This document shows positions 53,901-64,000 of a stretch of 64,000 nucleotides of DNA, one piece after another. The notes under the pieces are model-generated. The model was not told the origin of the DNA and ran no database searches. It saw nothing but the letters and a program-made list of their open reading frames with translations. The translations under genes and the position numbers were made by a program. The stretch spans positions 62,001-126,000 of the forward strand of contig JAOVVO010000029.1 in assembly GCA_028564675.1 (NCBI GenBank). The letters run 5' to 3'. Numbering within the stretch: the stretch's first letter is position 1; each line of letters opens with the position of its first letter. Origin of the DNA: Onchocerca lupi. Taxonomy: Eukaryota; Nematoda; Chromadorea; Rhabditida; Onchocercidae.

Positions 53901-56900
53901 AAATTTATTAGTATCTGAAAATTGGAATATAACACGAAGAAAAAACAAATGTCAGGATCTGTTCACTAATGCAGATTCATAAGTAATTACAATTTAGGAC
54001 AATCATATTTTGATGTTTTAAGAGCTGCAAAGCATCAAAATAGCAAAAATGTATTCAAAAATGTATTCGCAATGTACAAGTGCATGTTTTGTATCCATAA
54101 TTTTTTTCTTTTTTTTTGCATCTACTTTTTATAGAAGTTATTACCAAAAAACTGAAAATAATATAAACTAAAATCACTAGAAATAAATCGCAAAAAGAAA
54201 TACTATGAGAAAGAGATCAACAAAAACAAATCGTTTATATTTAAAGACTGTAGAATTAACATAAAATTCAAATGAATGCGGAACCAACTTTCAATTTCTC
54301 CATTAATAGATGATGAATCTCGAAAGAGTTTCTGCTGAATAGGAAAATATGCCGTAAATAGCAATATTCGTACAAAACACTCTAATAACCATATGTTAGA
54401 AATGAGCAACTTATTGTTCAGCAACTTAGATTGCATCCACTCCAACAGATTTTCCTAAATCTTTATACAAATTATGAAAATTTAATACAAATTAATAAGT
54501 TTATCATCCTCCACCACCAAATCACATGCAAACGAACTTCTTAGAGAACCAGGCCTTGATCTTACATCTTTTTCATTTATCATTTGAAAATGTTGCCCTT
54601 TAAATTTATAATCCAAACTGAACATGAAAATGATAAAATCTACAGAATAATTTTACAAAAGCATTTACCTCAGCTAAACCTGTTGCAAGAACAATCCGCA
54701 GTGACGTACTAAAAAGTTGACTTATACGAAGCATGTGTGAATGAATCTCACTGGGTGTTATCATCCAGTCCATGGCAATACTAACAAATGTCAAACCGTT
54801 TTGTTCAGCACATTTCAGAAATTCAGATGACAAAGCTGTAAAAATTTTTGAAATCAGTTTGCGAAATACATTATCTTCAGCGAATACAAACCTTGGTAAC
54901 ATATTTATAGATCCGCAAAACAAGCAGTGATGTTCCATCCCATTCTGTAACTATTAAATTAAAGACAAAATAAAAGACAACTATTCAGCTAAACTAAAAA
55001 CTTTATTATTTTATAAGGATTCACATACCCATATTAAGAGACAAAGTTTTATCGAAATATAATCTATCCTAATTTGATTTTAAAAAAAATTGGGATTATA
55101 TGCATTTTTTTTTTCTTTACCATCAGCAGTAACAATCGAACCTTTCTCAGCGCAGAAAGAGAGCAGTAGTAGCAGCAGATCAGCAATATGAAGCAATGGA
55201 ATAGCAAAATCAGCAATACCGATTAACATCCAGATATCCGCACTGGCACAACTTAGTTCTCGAACAAATCGGTCGCTTATTGATTTCGCTAAATCCTCCA
55301 TCTGTAAAAGGAAGACAAAAATACTTTGAAGTATGTTAATTTTAAAAGCACGAGATTTTAAAATAAAATTTCGAAAAATAAAAAGTAAAAAAAAATAAAA
55401 TTTTGAAATAAAATTAAAATAAAATTTTCTTACGAACTTCTAAAATAGATTTACTGATAGCAGCGATGATGAATGATATTCTTTGTAATATAGTTATTTA
55501 TAAATAAATTTTAAAAAGAACGTTGTCAGAGTAAAAGACACCTACACTTTTGGAACTGATCAGTTCACTTCCGACAATGATACAGCGTTTGCAGATAATA
55601 TATACAAGAGTAAATGATGCAGCAGATGCTTCGAAAAGTGTCATAAACGGTAAGACCACATTACTGAAGTTCAATGAATGTTTAGGCGATTTATAATTAA
55701 CATTTAGTCTAATACTTGCAGCGATTAAGCAAATAAATAATAATTTCGAGTATCACTGCTAATTAAGAAAAAATAAATGTGCAATTCATTTGTCAACAGT
55801 AACTGGAAATTTTTGTTTCTTTCAACTTTTAACACAGGGTGACTTTCAAATCCATAATCCGTTAGAATCCTCCGCAAATCAGGATGATCAGAGAATTCTA
55901 CTCCACACATATCAAACACTTCATGCTCAAACCAAGAAGCTGTGCTAAATATCTTCGCTATACTTGGAGGAGTATCACTGTCACCTAACTGAAGTTTTAT
56001 ATGTAACCTGATATTATGTACGACACTAAGTAAGTTATATATTAATTCAAAATGCTGCTAAGTTTTTTTTTTTTTTTTTTTGGTTCTGTTCTATTTGGAT
56101 ATTAAACGAATGTAAATCTTCTAGAACTTTTTTTAGTACCACTAATAAAAAAAGCTTAAGATGGATATAATTTTTTTAAATTATTAAACCTAATTGCGAA
56201 TTCAACAGCTTTCTGTCCGGTTAAGTGTTCAGAAAGAAAATCAGCCATCGTATCACATAGCATTGAAATATCATCCAATCTAATACTGCTATTCCGTTGT
56301 TCAGAAAGTGATGACTCATTTTTGAAACGGTTTAAAATTGCCATACAGATAATTTCTACATCATTCACTAGCAAAACTGAAAAACCAAAAATTATTTCAA
56401 CATATCAATAATTCTGAAATAAATTTTTCAATTTTTCAACTCCTATTCTCCATATAGAAAAAAAATAGAGATTCAGATCAAATATTTCTCTACTGAGAAA
56501 TAGAAATATTTAGAAGAAGAAATAGAAATATTTCTCAGCAGAGAAACATTTGATCTGAATTCCTATTTTTCGTCTATATGTATATCAGTATATGGGCCTT
56601 CAACTTACTGATCCATATTTATTCTAGTTTCTTTTTAAAGATGGCTTTTCTTCTGAATGTCTTACTCAATGATGAGGATACCACGGAAATTATGCACTAT
56701 TCCCAAAAGTAAACTAAAACCTGTTGAAAAGTAAAAGATTTCGCATTTTAATACATCAATCTCCACTTGAATAATAGGGGATGAAAAAAGAACGAAAATG
56801 CAGTATTTCAGCTGAGCTGAATATTCTTTTAGATATCTTTTAATGCTTGAATTTTTTTTTTCATCGATTTCTCTCTATGTCAAAACTTTCTTAAATTTTT

Positions 56901-59900
56901 AATAGATCGAATTTTTTACTGAATTTAAATAAATATTTGCAATACTGAAAAATTACATGGACAAATTGACGAAAGTATTTGTAAAAGGCTAATTAATTTT
57001 GCTCCTTGAAAACTGCTAATTCGCTTCTGTAAGGAAATCAAGAATGCAGCGGGCATTGCCTTAATAGTCCTGCAATAACATTTTTTAAAAGAATTGTTTT
57101 GAAAATTTATTCTTTTGCAAAAATTTCATTGTCACTTGAAAAACAAGAGAATCCTTTTTTCTCTCGATTTAATATTTCTCAAAAACGGCACAAATTCAAT
57201 GCAATGTGAGCACTAAGTGACAAAAAAGCCACAATTCATCATCATTCAATGAGATGTTGGTCTTAGCAAAGAAATCGCTTCCCATCATAACATGTCAAAT
57301 AATTTCTCAGCCATAATTCCATGGATCAGTGATCACACCACCAGTTTGAAGGATAAACTCTCAAACTTGGGTAATTAAAATAAAAAAAATTAAGGGCAGA
57401 ATTTTTCTGTCTTTAATTCGTTAAAAAAGTTACCGTTTGTCGAAATTATACTGCTGCTTGATAATAATTTCTGAGCATCGATCAATAAAATTATCTAAGA
57501 GATGAACTGAGAGGAATGTTGTAAGAAATGATGTAATATCTATGAAGGAATAATACTCATTTGGTAGAGAAAGAACACAGTTGAGAATCCCTGAGAGTAC
57601 AGCTCTGCAAATAATCTAAATTATCGAATGCATGTTTCGAAACAATCTAACTTACTGATTAGAAAAGAAGATATGAATTTTGATATTTTAAGTCATGGTT
57701 ACAAAAAAAAAAATTATATGGATTTCCAGAATCATTTAGAGTTTAAATTTTAATTTTGATTCTATCATATGTTATTAATAAGTAATGAAGTTTCAAAAAT
57801 AGAAGTCTACAAATTTTCTACAGAGAAATATCAGAAAAACATACTCTTCAGAACAATTTCTTATGATTTCCGTAATGATGTCATGCACGAATAAATATGC
57901 GCATCGCATCTCTTCAAAATAAGGAAATCTTTTGTCATTTTCCTGCAAAATTTGTATAATTTTAATAAAAAATGTCATGAAAAGTTTCCAATCAGGCAAG
58001 CATTTTGCAAAATTATCGTAACTCATGTAATTTTCAACTCAATTCTGTCTCATATTTAACCTCTTTTGTTTCATCGCCCTTTATCAACTTCAGTTTTTTG
58101 TATTTTTTTTTAGTATTTTCTGCTATTTTTAATTTAAAAACTTTCTGTTTGTACTGTTTGACTAATAATTCATTTCCAAATGTTATTTCTGAACATGAGA
58201 TCTAAACACAAGAAATAATACTGAAAAGAGAAAAAGATAACTGTTAGCAGCATAAAAGAAAGAAAACTAATACAACCTTATAACCGCATTTTGATTTCGG
58301 CACTGATTTCTTCAGTAAAGCAATTCGATTTGAATATTGTACAATGTAATCGGAGAAATAATTGATAATATTAACGACAGACGAAGAAGAAGGAAGACAT
58401 TCAATAAAAATAAATAAATCCCGAACTAATGTAACGATCTGTTCCCTCTTGCAAAGTGAAAAGGAATTTGAAATACTTGAAAGTATTTTTTTCAGAGCAT
58501 GCTTTGATTTGAGAAGCAACATAAGAATGTCAAATACTGTGATCAATAATCTGAAACGAATGTTTCAGTTTTCATCAGATTTTCAAAAATGAAGCATTTT
58601 CAAAAATTTTTAACCTTTCAAATAAAATAGCGCTAAGGCTGTGCTTTACCTATAATAATTTATAATTCCATCGAACAGGTTATACCAATTATCAGTGTAT
58701 AGTTCAAAATCCACATTACCAGAATGTATACAAGTATTTAAGTTACCATTCATCTAAAATATAGGACTTGCTCAATATGATATTATCCATGTTTATATTC
58801 GATTTACGCTTAAATGTACTTCATAAGTAACAAAAATAAATTACAAAAATTAGATCTCTCAAAAATTAGATTTTAAAACAAAACGTTATCTAGATGTATT
58901 ATGCAAGTATTTGAAAAAAAGTACGCATACCTTTGTTGCACAACAAATAATATTTTCGAATAGAACCCTTTGAAATGAAAAACCTGAGATACCAAATTCA
59001 TCGTATAAAAAATTTTTCGAACCTCTCAGAAGTAAAGATAGCATCACTTCCCAACCAGTAACGACTTGCTCATTTTTCTCAGAAACTAAAAGAACCACGA
59101 AAAAATGTAGAATATGGTTAAATTATAATTTCAATATTTCAAATTAACTTCTCAATTGAAAAATTAGTATGAAAAGCAAATTAATTTTAGAAAACCTTTC
59201 AACTATAAAAAATTGTTATTAAACAAAATAATTGCACATTCATCTACTCCTGGAATTATCAGAAGAAAAAAATGAATACTTGGAAAATTATGAGACAAAA
59301 GCTGTTTTAAAACAGTTCCGTAAATGTTACTGCCTTGAACCAATCGAGCGAATATTGATAGTGAATGTGCAAAAGTTTCAAACTCGGATATTGTGTCAGT
59401 TGAATGACCAAAAAGTTTATTATACATGATTTTTAGGGTCGTATCTTTCAATGCATAATTTGTCTTAGGAAATCCTGTAAAAAATTAAGTAATTGAATGA
59501 TTAATTAATTATAGATTTGATCTTTACTTTTGTGGACTTGCTCTGACCTTCTGACTGAGAGAACAGAGAGGATTAGCGACTGGAATGCTTACTTTTCTTC
59601 GTATGGCAATATCACATTATAAACCTTCTAGCGAATAGAATGATATGATGTGGATACTTCTTCACCTTTCAGTATCTTAAAAAGCCTTCGAAAGCAATTA
59701 GATTCTATGACAGTAAATGTTTCAAGGTGATTTTTTCTAAACCTCTAATTTTAATTTTTTGTAACTTAATATTTTTGTTGACTGAAATATTTACAAAAAA
59801 GTGAGGTCTCTATTTTGAAGGTCAGAACTTTGCTGCATACAATCTTTTTAAATAATTAAAATTCATTTCTATAACATTTTGAGCTGGTCATATTTGACTG

Positions 59901-61073
59901 TCGGCGGACATTTTCACAATATAAGTAATTATTTGCAGCTTAATTTCTATAAATACCTTTAACAATTGTTGCCGATTCCTGTTCCATCGCAAAACCTTCC
60001 TGATCAAAGTGAAAAATGTTATCCCAAATAGCGATCTATAAAATGTATCTAATAAAATACCAAATTAGCCATGGAATGAGACACAAATTCTATGAAATTA
60101 CGGTAAAACTTTCTTGACTAGAAAAGATCAATTTGAAGAATTTTTACAGATTAAAATTGATACTATAGCATATATCTGAAAAGAAGTTACTAGTTCGGAT
60201 TCTATGCTTTTCCGATTGAAATTTCTATTGTTTATTAGCCAAAAAGCAAAAAAAAAAATCATTGCTTACAACATTTCGTTGTCTTCTTTTACAAAATTTA
60301 CTGTCATCTTTTTCATCTTCACTAATATTTTCTTCTTCATCACAACGTTCACACGGCAATTCTAACAAGAGTTGTGCATCAGAAAAAGATATTTGAGTGG
60401 AGAGATAAGAAGATGGAAAATTTCCCAAGTAATGAGCCAACTTTTCAGCAATTTGCTTGCTATGTCCTTCTAATCCTGCAAAAACTCAATAAATTTGATT
60501 CGCACTATGCTTCATCTGACTTTGCTACTGCAGTTGAGTACTTTGATTTTTTCCGAAAATAAGTTTTGATGTATCATTGTAAACAATCATTATTCTTGCT
60601 TATATAATTGAAGTGAAAATGTTATTGATAAATTTCAAAAAAATTAAAAATGTAGTAAAAGTAAATGAAACAACTAAATTCGAATTTTAAAATCATTCTG
60701 AAATTATTCTGAAGTATCGTCTTTTGCATTTCAAATGTTCAAATATTGCGCATTCAGCATTGTTTACTTTCTTTGTTTGCTAAAATTGCCTCGATAATTT
60801 ACTGTTTTCTTCAATTTTTGCTATAATCTTACAAAATGGAAGAAATCTCATCAAGGAAAGGATTAACTAACCATTGCGTGGATTCAGCGGTAAACGTGCG
60901 ACGATAGCAAGTAATAGACGTGTTCGAGATTCAGTAAGTTCATCTCCTTTCAGGCTCTCCTTCAAGTAAGCTAACAGTTCCGTCCGCCATCCCACGTACG
61001 CATTCGGTCCAAGCTGTTGCCATCTCTTACGTCCTTTTCCTTCTCCTTCTTGTTTTTCATTTTTCATCGCCAT
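34575..61073 (-). CDS. lyst-1: LYST-type BEACH protein (lysosomal trafficking regulator)
   Basis: A giant gene on - with several dozen short exons. From the N-terminus: a hydrophilic start (MAMKNEKQEGEGKGRK), a long helical, leucine-rich (armadillo/HEAT-like) region to about 53100, a ConA-like segment (about 52780-50700), the pre-PH motif ALDPTEGPNRERRRL (about 41780), PH-BEACH (41250-37440) and WD40 repeats (36690-34575). Order and wording match LYST, not LRBA/neurobeachin or ALFY: FDIADRLFNSIETTWRLASF, RAMIQTYGQMPLQLFH, KGIRWGEFVGSP and no FYVE finger. LYST proteins control size and fission of lysosome-related organelles; loss in humans causes Chediak-Higashi syndrome. The final exon is 34701-34575 (MSFSNRCKRLFVNFASGRV to stop). 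First exons: 61073-60872 and 60475-60270. An upstream alternative first exon (61125-61101) is possible. I assume one gene because exons run on one strand without a recognised break; I did not verify every middle splice. Confidence 0.9.
37709..37822. repeat. 57-bp tandem duplication in a lyst-1 intron
   Basis: Two adjacent copies begin AGGTGCTAATAAGGTATTAA and AGGTGCTGATAAGATATTAA, 57 bases apart, with about 85-90% identity by eye. They lie between the BEACH exons at 38024 and 37622. Confidence 0.85.
39670..39747 (-). ncRNA. Candidate pre-miRNA-like hairpin in a lyst-1 intron
   Basis: Arms 39670-39701 and 39716-39747 are reverse complements at 29 of 32 positions. Read on the - strand (the lyst-1 sense strand), two of the three differences become G.U pairs, leaving one A.C mismatch. 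The stem continues GCTT/AAGC around a short loop with one bulged base. Total length about 78 nt, which is the size of an animal pre-miRNA. It could instead be a tiny inverted-repeat element. I recognise no known miRNA seed. Confidence 0.5.
41414..41518. repeat. Three copies of a 35-bp unit in a lyst-1 intron
   Basis: Tandem units starting AGGAGAGTTAGTAGAGGAAT at 41414, 41449 and 41484; the middle copy differs by two bases (AGGAGGG, AGAGAAAT). Confidence 0.95.
50700..52780 (-). other. lyst-1: lyst-1: ConA-like segment
   Basis: Exons here read FDWSFCLTDGLTVSFWLLSQ, then FLLQISSDGRTLHMRY, then PLKKLSFVFGFGALQKDL and KAPQVLILRALGCDCISLAA. The order (sheet-forming SFWL, substrate-like strands, a Gly-rich turn, then a reporter loop) parallels the concanavalin-like domain that precedes the BEACH half in LYST. 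Boundaries are approximate. Confidence 0.65.
55827..56130 (-). pseudogene. Decayed fragment of complex I 30 kDa subunit (NDUFS3/nuo-2) in a lyst-1 intron
   Basis: On - the segment 56057-55827 translates to 77 residues that align without gaps to the core of NDUFS3: FELIYNLLSVVHNIR, ASWFEHEVFDMCGVEF and DHPDLRRILTDYGFESHP. The family signature W-Y-E-R-E-x-x-D-M is present as WFEHEVFDM, with the usual Arg replaced by His. A further upstream block (56130-56083, KVLEDLHSFNIQIEQN) fits the region before it (K-S-L-V-D-L...R-Q-N), but a run of about 19 A now separates the two. After HP the expected FRKDFPLTGY is replaced by unrelated sequence, and I found no upstream or downstream remainder nearby. 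It lies wholly inside the intron between lyst-1 exons ending at 56190 and starting at 55663, whose phases join directly (AG|T). It is most likely a truncated nested pseudogene; an expressed chimera is not excluded. Confidence 0.78.
56452..56579. repeat. Long inverted repeat in a lyst-1 intron
   Basis: The arms start ATATAG at 56452 and end CTATAT at 56579. The reverse complement of the right arm matches the left over about 50 bp; the best block is ATTCAGATCAAAT followed by TTTCTCT.CTGAGAAATA. The loop is about 20 bases of AGAAGAAG type. The size and TA-rich ends resemble a miniature inverted-repeat element or a long structured RNA. Confidence 0.8.
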
Positions 61074-61837
61074 ACATTCCTTTAATAAATTATCTCTTAC
61101 TTCCGTAATCGTATGCTTCGTCCATCACTATGAGTATTTTTGGATATTTTCGTGGTCTTACATTTTATCCATCACTACGAGCATTTTTTTATATTGTCTG
61201 TGCAACTTACATTTCAATTAATTTAGTTTAATTTAATTAACTACTGACCTATTAATTAATCCCTATAAAGATTATTCCGAAAGATTAAGTTTGAAGTATT
61301 GACACATGCTTTAATTGATGTTCATTAGATACGCTCACATAAGATTTAATTTGTGAAAGATGAAAATAAACAATTTGAAAAAAATCAAAAAGCTGATTTG
61401 CTGGCCATCTGAAGACATTCTCACGTCACCCACGTCTATTGGATGAAGAAAACAAATAATTGAAAAAAAGAGAAGTTTAATGTACTATACTCACGTCAAT
61501 TTTTTAACGCTTCAAAATAGGCCATCCTTAAATTACCTCTCGGACATAGCAATGCTTGAGTTTTTATGTCGCGTAGGATTTCACGTCGTGTAGTTTACGT
61601 GTGCGGTGATTTCCGTAGATTCTCATAACGGGTGAGCTTTCCAGAGTTGCATGGAATCTTTTATGTTTTAGAGAAGTATGAATTTGAAACCTTATAAAAA
61701 TTTGAAACCTCATTTCTACATGTTCGAAATATTTTGGTAGATTGGAAAGTTTCGGTAGTAATGATACAGATTGACGTGCTTCAGATCAATAATTAATTTC
61801 AGGTCATCAGTTAATTCTGAATGTCCCTCCGAAGGCT
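61074..61837. promoter_or_regulatory. Shared divergent promoter region of lyst-1 and PIG-C
   Basis: 764 bp separates the two start codons. A 5' mini-exon of lyst-1 may lie inside it (61125-61101, MDEAYDYG, then GTAAGA). A TTTCAG at 61797-61802, 36 bp before the PIG-C ATG, is a good spliced-leader acceptor. A GC-containing patch with ACGTCACC and CACGTCGTGTAG-like words lies near 61420-61620. No further coding sequence was seen. Confidence 0.55.
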
Positions 61838-64000
61838 ATGGGTGGAGGAAGAAGTAATCATCGTATACAAGAGGAAAAAAGGAAGAAATGGCGGAAAATA
61901 TTATATGAACGACAGCCTTTTGAAGATGAATACAGTGGTGGTAGTGAATTTTTGAAGGAGCTGAGGACGAATAGTTAGTTTGTTCTAAATACTTTTCTTC
62001 TTTCTTCTTCAATGAAAGATTTGTACTATCATTTTAAAACTTAATCGTAATCTATAGAAATTTAGATTATCATCCTAATTTGGCCAAAATTCACCGAATA
62101 TTATCCTAATTTGGCCATTGAAATTCATCGACGACATTTTCGATATTTCATATAAATCCTTTGCAACTTAGCCAGTAGGATGTGAACGTTGTGAAGGTTT
62201 TAATTACGGGATATTCTGAGCTTCTTTCGATTCTAACCATTCGATAATTTATTGGTACAGTACCTCAGGCAGTATTAATGACTAGGTGTATTACGATGGA
62301 TTTGAAATGGAAAGCTTAATATGTTAAAAAAAAAGAAAAAAATTGCAGATATTTCCGAACTTAAATTTTAATTCATAGCAGTCGAGTTATTTAGTGTAAT
62401 ATGAATGGATGTAGAATTGTACAGTCAATTCAAATTTTCTAATTCTTTAAAGAAATTTTTTTTTCAAATTAAAATTTTAATTCATAACAGTTGGATAATT
62501 CAGAGTAATATGAATGGACTTCAAGCTTTCTTACTCTTCAAACAAATTTCTTCAATTTTGATTAATTTTCATTCGCCTCTTATGTAATTTTTATAAAATT
62601 TTATTTTGTTTTATTTGTTAAATTCTAATTTTAGTAACCGTAGTGGAATATTCATTTATGGAAGCAGTATGTGGTGCTAGTCTTGTTATGCTTCACTCCA
62701 ATGCTATTATATTTTATTATTTGGTATTTGATTCCATCAACACCAGTTCCATAAGTTCCGTTCAGCATTTTTCTTTGATATTTGCTATTGCCTTGGTTTT
62801 ATATACTGTCTACTTATATATGATCAGACCGAGAAATCTTCAAGATCATTTCTACACTCTCATCACACTTCTTGGTTTTGGTTATGTGTTAACACCTGTT
62901 ATTAGGTTTGTTCTATTATAATTTTTGAAATTTAATCACAATTTTAAATACCATCGGGAGTTGTTCCTAATAGTTTTAATTCTGTATCGGCATGGAGTGA
63001 TTTGCATTAATTGTTTCATTTCTCTTCGGATTTAAAAGTTTTGGTTTATGCAGAATAAAGAGGTGGAAATAAAAGTTTGATTTTCAAGAAAAAAAAACTT
63101 TTTTTTCTTTTTTTGAGAACATTGACGGATACAATTAGTACGGATACCATATATGCTATGTCTTTCATGCTGTTTCTTACGAGCTTTATTTTTCATGATT
63201 ACGCAATGGTTGCGCCGTTGTAAGTTATGTTCTATTTTTTCTTCCGTAATCAAATATTTGAAAAAAGAAGTAAATAATTGAAAAAAGAAGTAACTGAGGA
63301 AATAAAAATAGAGCTGAACGAGATGTCTCTATAATAGTAAAGCAATAAAGTTATCATTTACTTTCTTTTAGATCTTTTCATAAGTAAATTCATGAATAAA
63401 TTTGACACAAACACTCTCTTATTACTAGTGTTCTAAGTTGTAAAAATTAAAGTAAATCCAAAATTTATTGGAAAAGATGGATAATTTTTGCAGGGTTTCA
63501 ACGGTATTATCAGTTAATCTTTCTTTAGCAGCATCAGTTTGTTTGGTTTCACGGGTACCATCGAACGAGTCTGCATTTGGTCTTCTGGCTCTTTCTATGC
63601 TTCTTTTCTCATATTGGCCACAAATGCGTAATTTATTGTACAGAAAATGGCCAAAATCATCCTTAATTCTGATCATCTTCTCTTCTTCTCTTCTTTTCAC
63701 TGCCCTCTACGAGCTTTCTCATTCACTGAGTGTTCTATATATACTTGTAGTTGCATTTGTTGTCCTATTTTGTCCATCGATCTTGATGATAATGCAACCT
63801 TGGAAAAGGTATGACCAGAGTTTTAAGTTTTATTTACCAAAAATTTATTAAAATTTAGAATTTAAAAGTTCTTCGATTCTTACTAATGTATGCTAACGAA
63901 AATTTTTATTAAATTTGAAAAAGATTTCAACATTTCATTAATTCTAGCTATGTTTCAGTACGAAACATGGACCGTGGGATGAAGCAACAGCAACTTTCGA
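61838..64000 (+). CDS. PIGC: Phosphatidylinositol N-acetylglucosaminyltransferase subunit C (PIG-C), 3' partial
   Basis: Five exons (61838-61973, 62635-62905, 63118-63219, 63494-63808, 63959-64000 and on) join in phase to 288 residues. Start MGGGRSNHRIQEEKRKKWRK is followed by the family hallmark ILYERQPFEDEY and FLKELRTN. Then come several hydrophobic segments, TLTDTISTDTIYAMSFMLF, VSTVLSVNLSLAASVCLVSR and KHGPWDEATATF at the window edge. The human protein is about 297 residues with HGPWDEAEI close to its end, so only a few codons are missing. PIG-C is an ER membrane part of GPI-GlcNAc transferase, which makes GlcNAc-PI in the first step of GPI-anchor synthesis. Exon 3 must use a TTTGAG acceptor, since the TTTTCAAG 33 bases earlier would lead to an in-frame stop. 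A TTTCAG 36 bp upstream of the ATG suggests trans-splicing. Confidence 0.95.

Noticed and set aside
55827..56017. Reading the NDUFS3-like segment as a lyst-1 exon
   Set aside because: The acceptor phase fits, but the NDUFS3 similarity extends upstream of that acceptor, and lyst-1 exons 56190 and 55663 already join in phase without it.
57194..57292. Short - strand frame with MMGSDFFAKTNISLN, reminiscent of the end of a retroelement aspartic protease
   Set aside because: Only about 30 residues, flanked by stops, no DTG active site and no other retroelement domain nearby. Too weak to call.

Overview
The window looks like nuclear DNA of a nematode, most likely a spirurid or filarial-type parasite. 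The evidence is strong AT richness, many short homopolymer runs, compact multi-exon genes, TTTCAG-type 3' splice sites, candidate spliced-leader acceptors next to start codons, a Col_cuticle_N cuticle collagen and a FAX-1-type nuclear receptor. The species assignment is inference; the gene content is read from the sequence.

Layout from left to right. (1) A small heat-shock protein gene (HSP20/alpha-crystallin, probably hsp-43) on +, 5'-truncated in the window, with two possible 3' ends. (2) A GPALPP1/DUF3752 gene on -, 4390-7656. (3) An MST/Hippo kinase gene (cst-1/cst-2 type) on +, 10390-14374, complete from N-terminus to SARAH domain. (4) A cuticle collagen on -, 16587-18218. (5) An 8.5 kb gene-free stretch, 18219-26763, rich in minisatellites, an AAT microsatellite and two CCTAGG-centred palindromes. 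(6) The nuclear receptor fax-1 (PNR/NR2E3 type) on +, 26764-32210. (7) A very large LYST-type BEACH gene (lyst-1) on -, 34575 to about 61073, with ConA-like, PH-BEACH and WD40 regions. (8) The first five exons of PIG-C, the GPI-anchor GlcNAc-transferase subunit, on +, 61838 to the window end.

The genes are mostly unrelated housekeeping or developmental genes rather than a pathway cluster. There are divergent pairs (GPALPP1/cst-1, collagen/fax-1, lyst-1/PIG-C) and convergent pairs (hsp/GPALPP1, cst-1/collagen, fax-1/lyst-1). From memory, the C. elegans counterparts of the hsp, cst, fax-1 and lyst genes are all X-linked, which would make this a conserved X block.

The most interesting unexplained items are these: a decayed copy of the complex I 30 kDa subunit (NDUFS3/nuo-2) inside a lyst-1 intron; a pre-miRNA-like hairpin in another lyst-1 intron; a minisatellite built from copies of a splice-donor region in the hsp gene; a fax-1 splice acceptor embedded in a repeated motif; an identical 10-bp CCTAGG palindrome upstream of fax-1 and in its largest intron; and further long inverted repeats. 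No previously undescribed multi-gene system was recognised.
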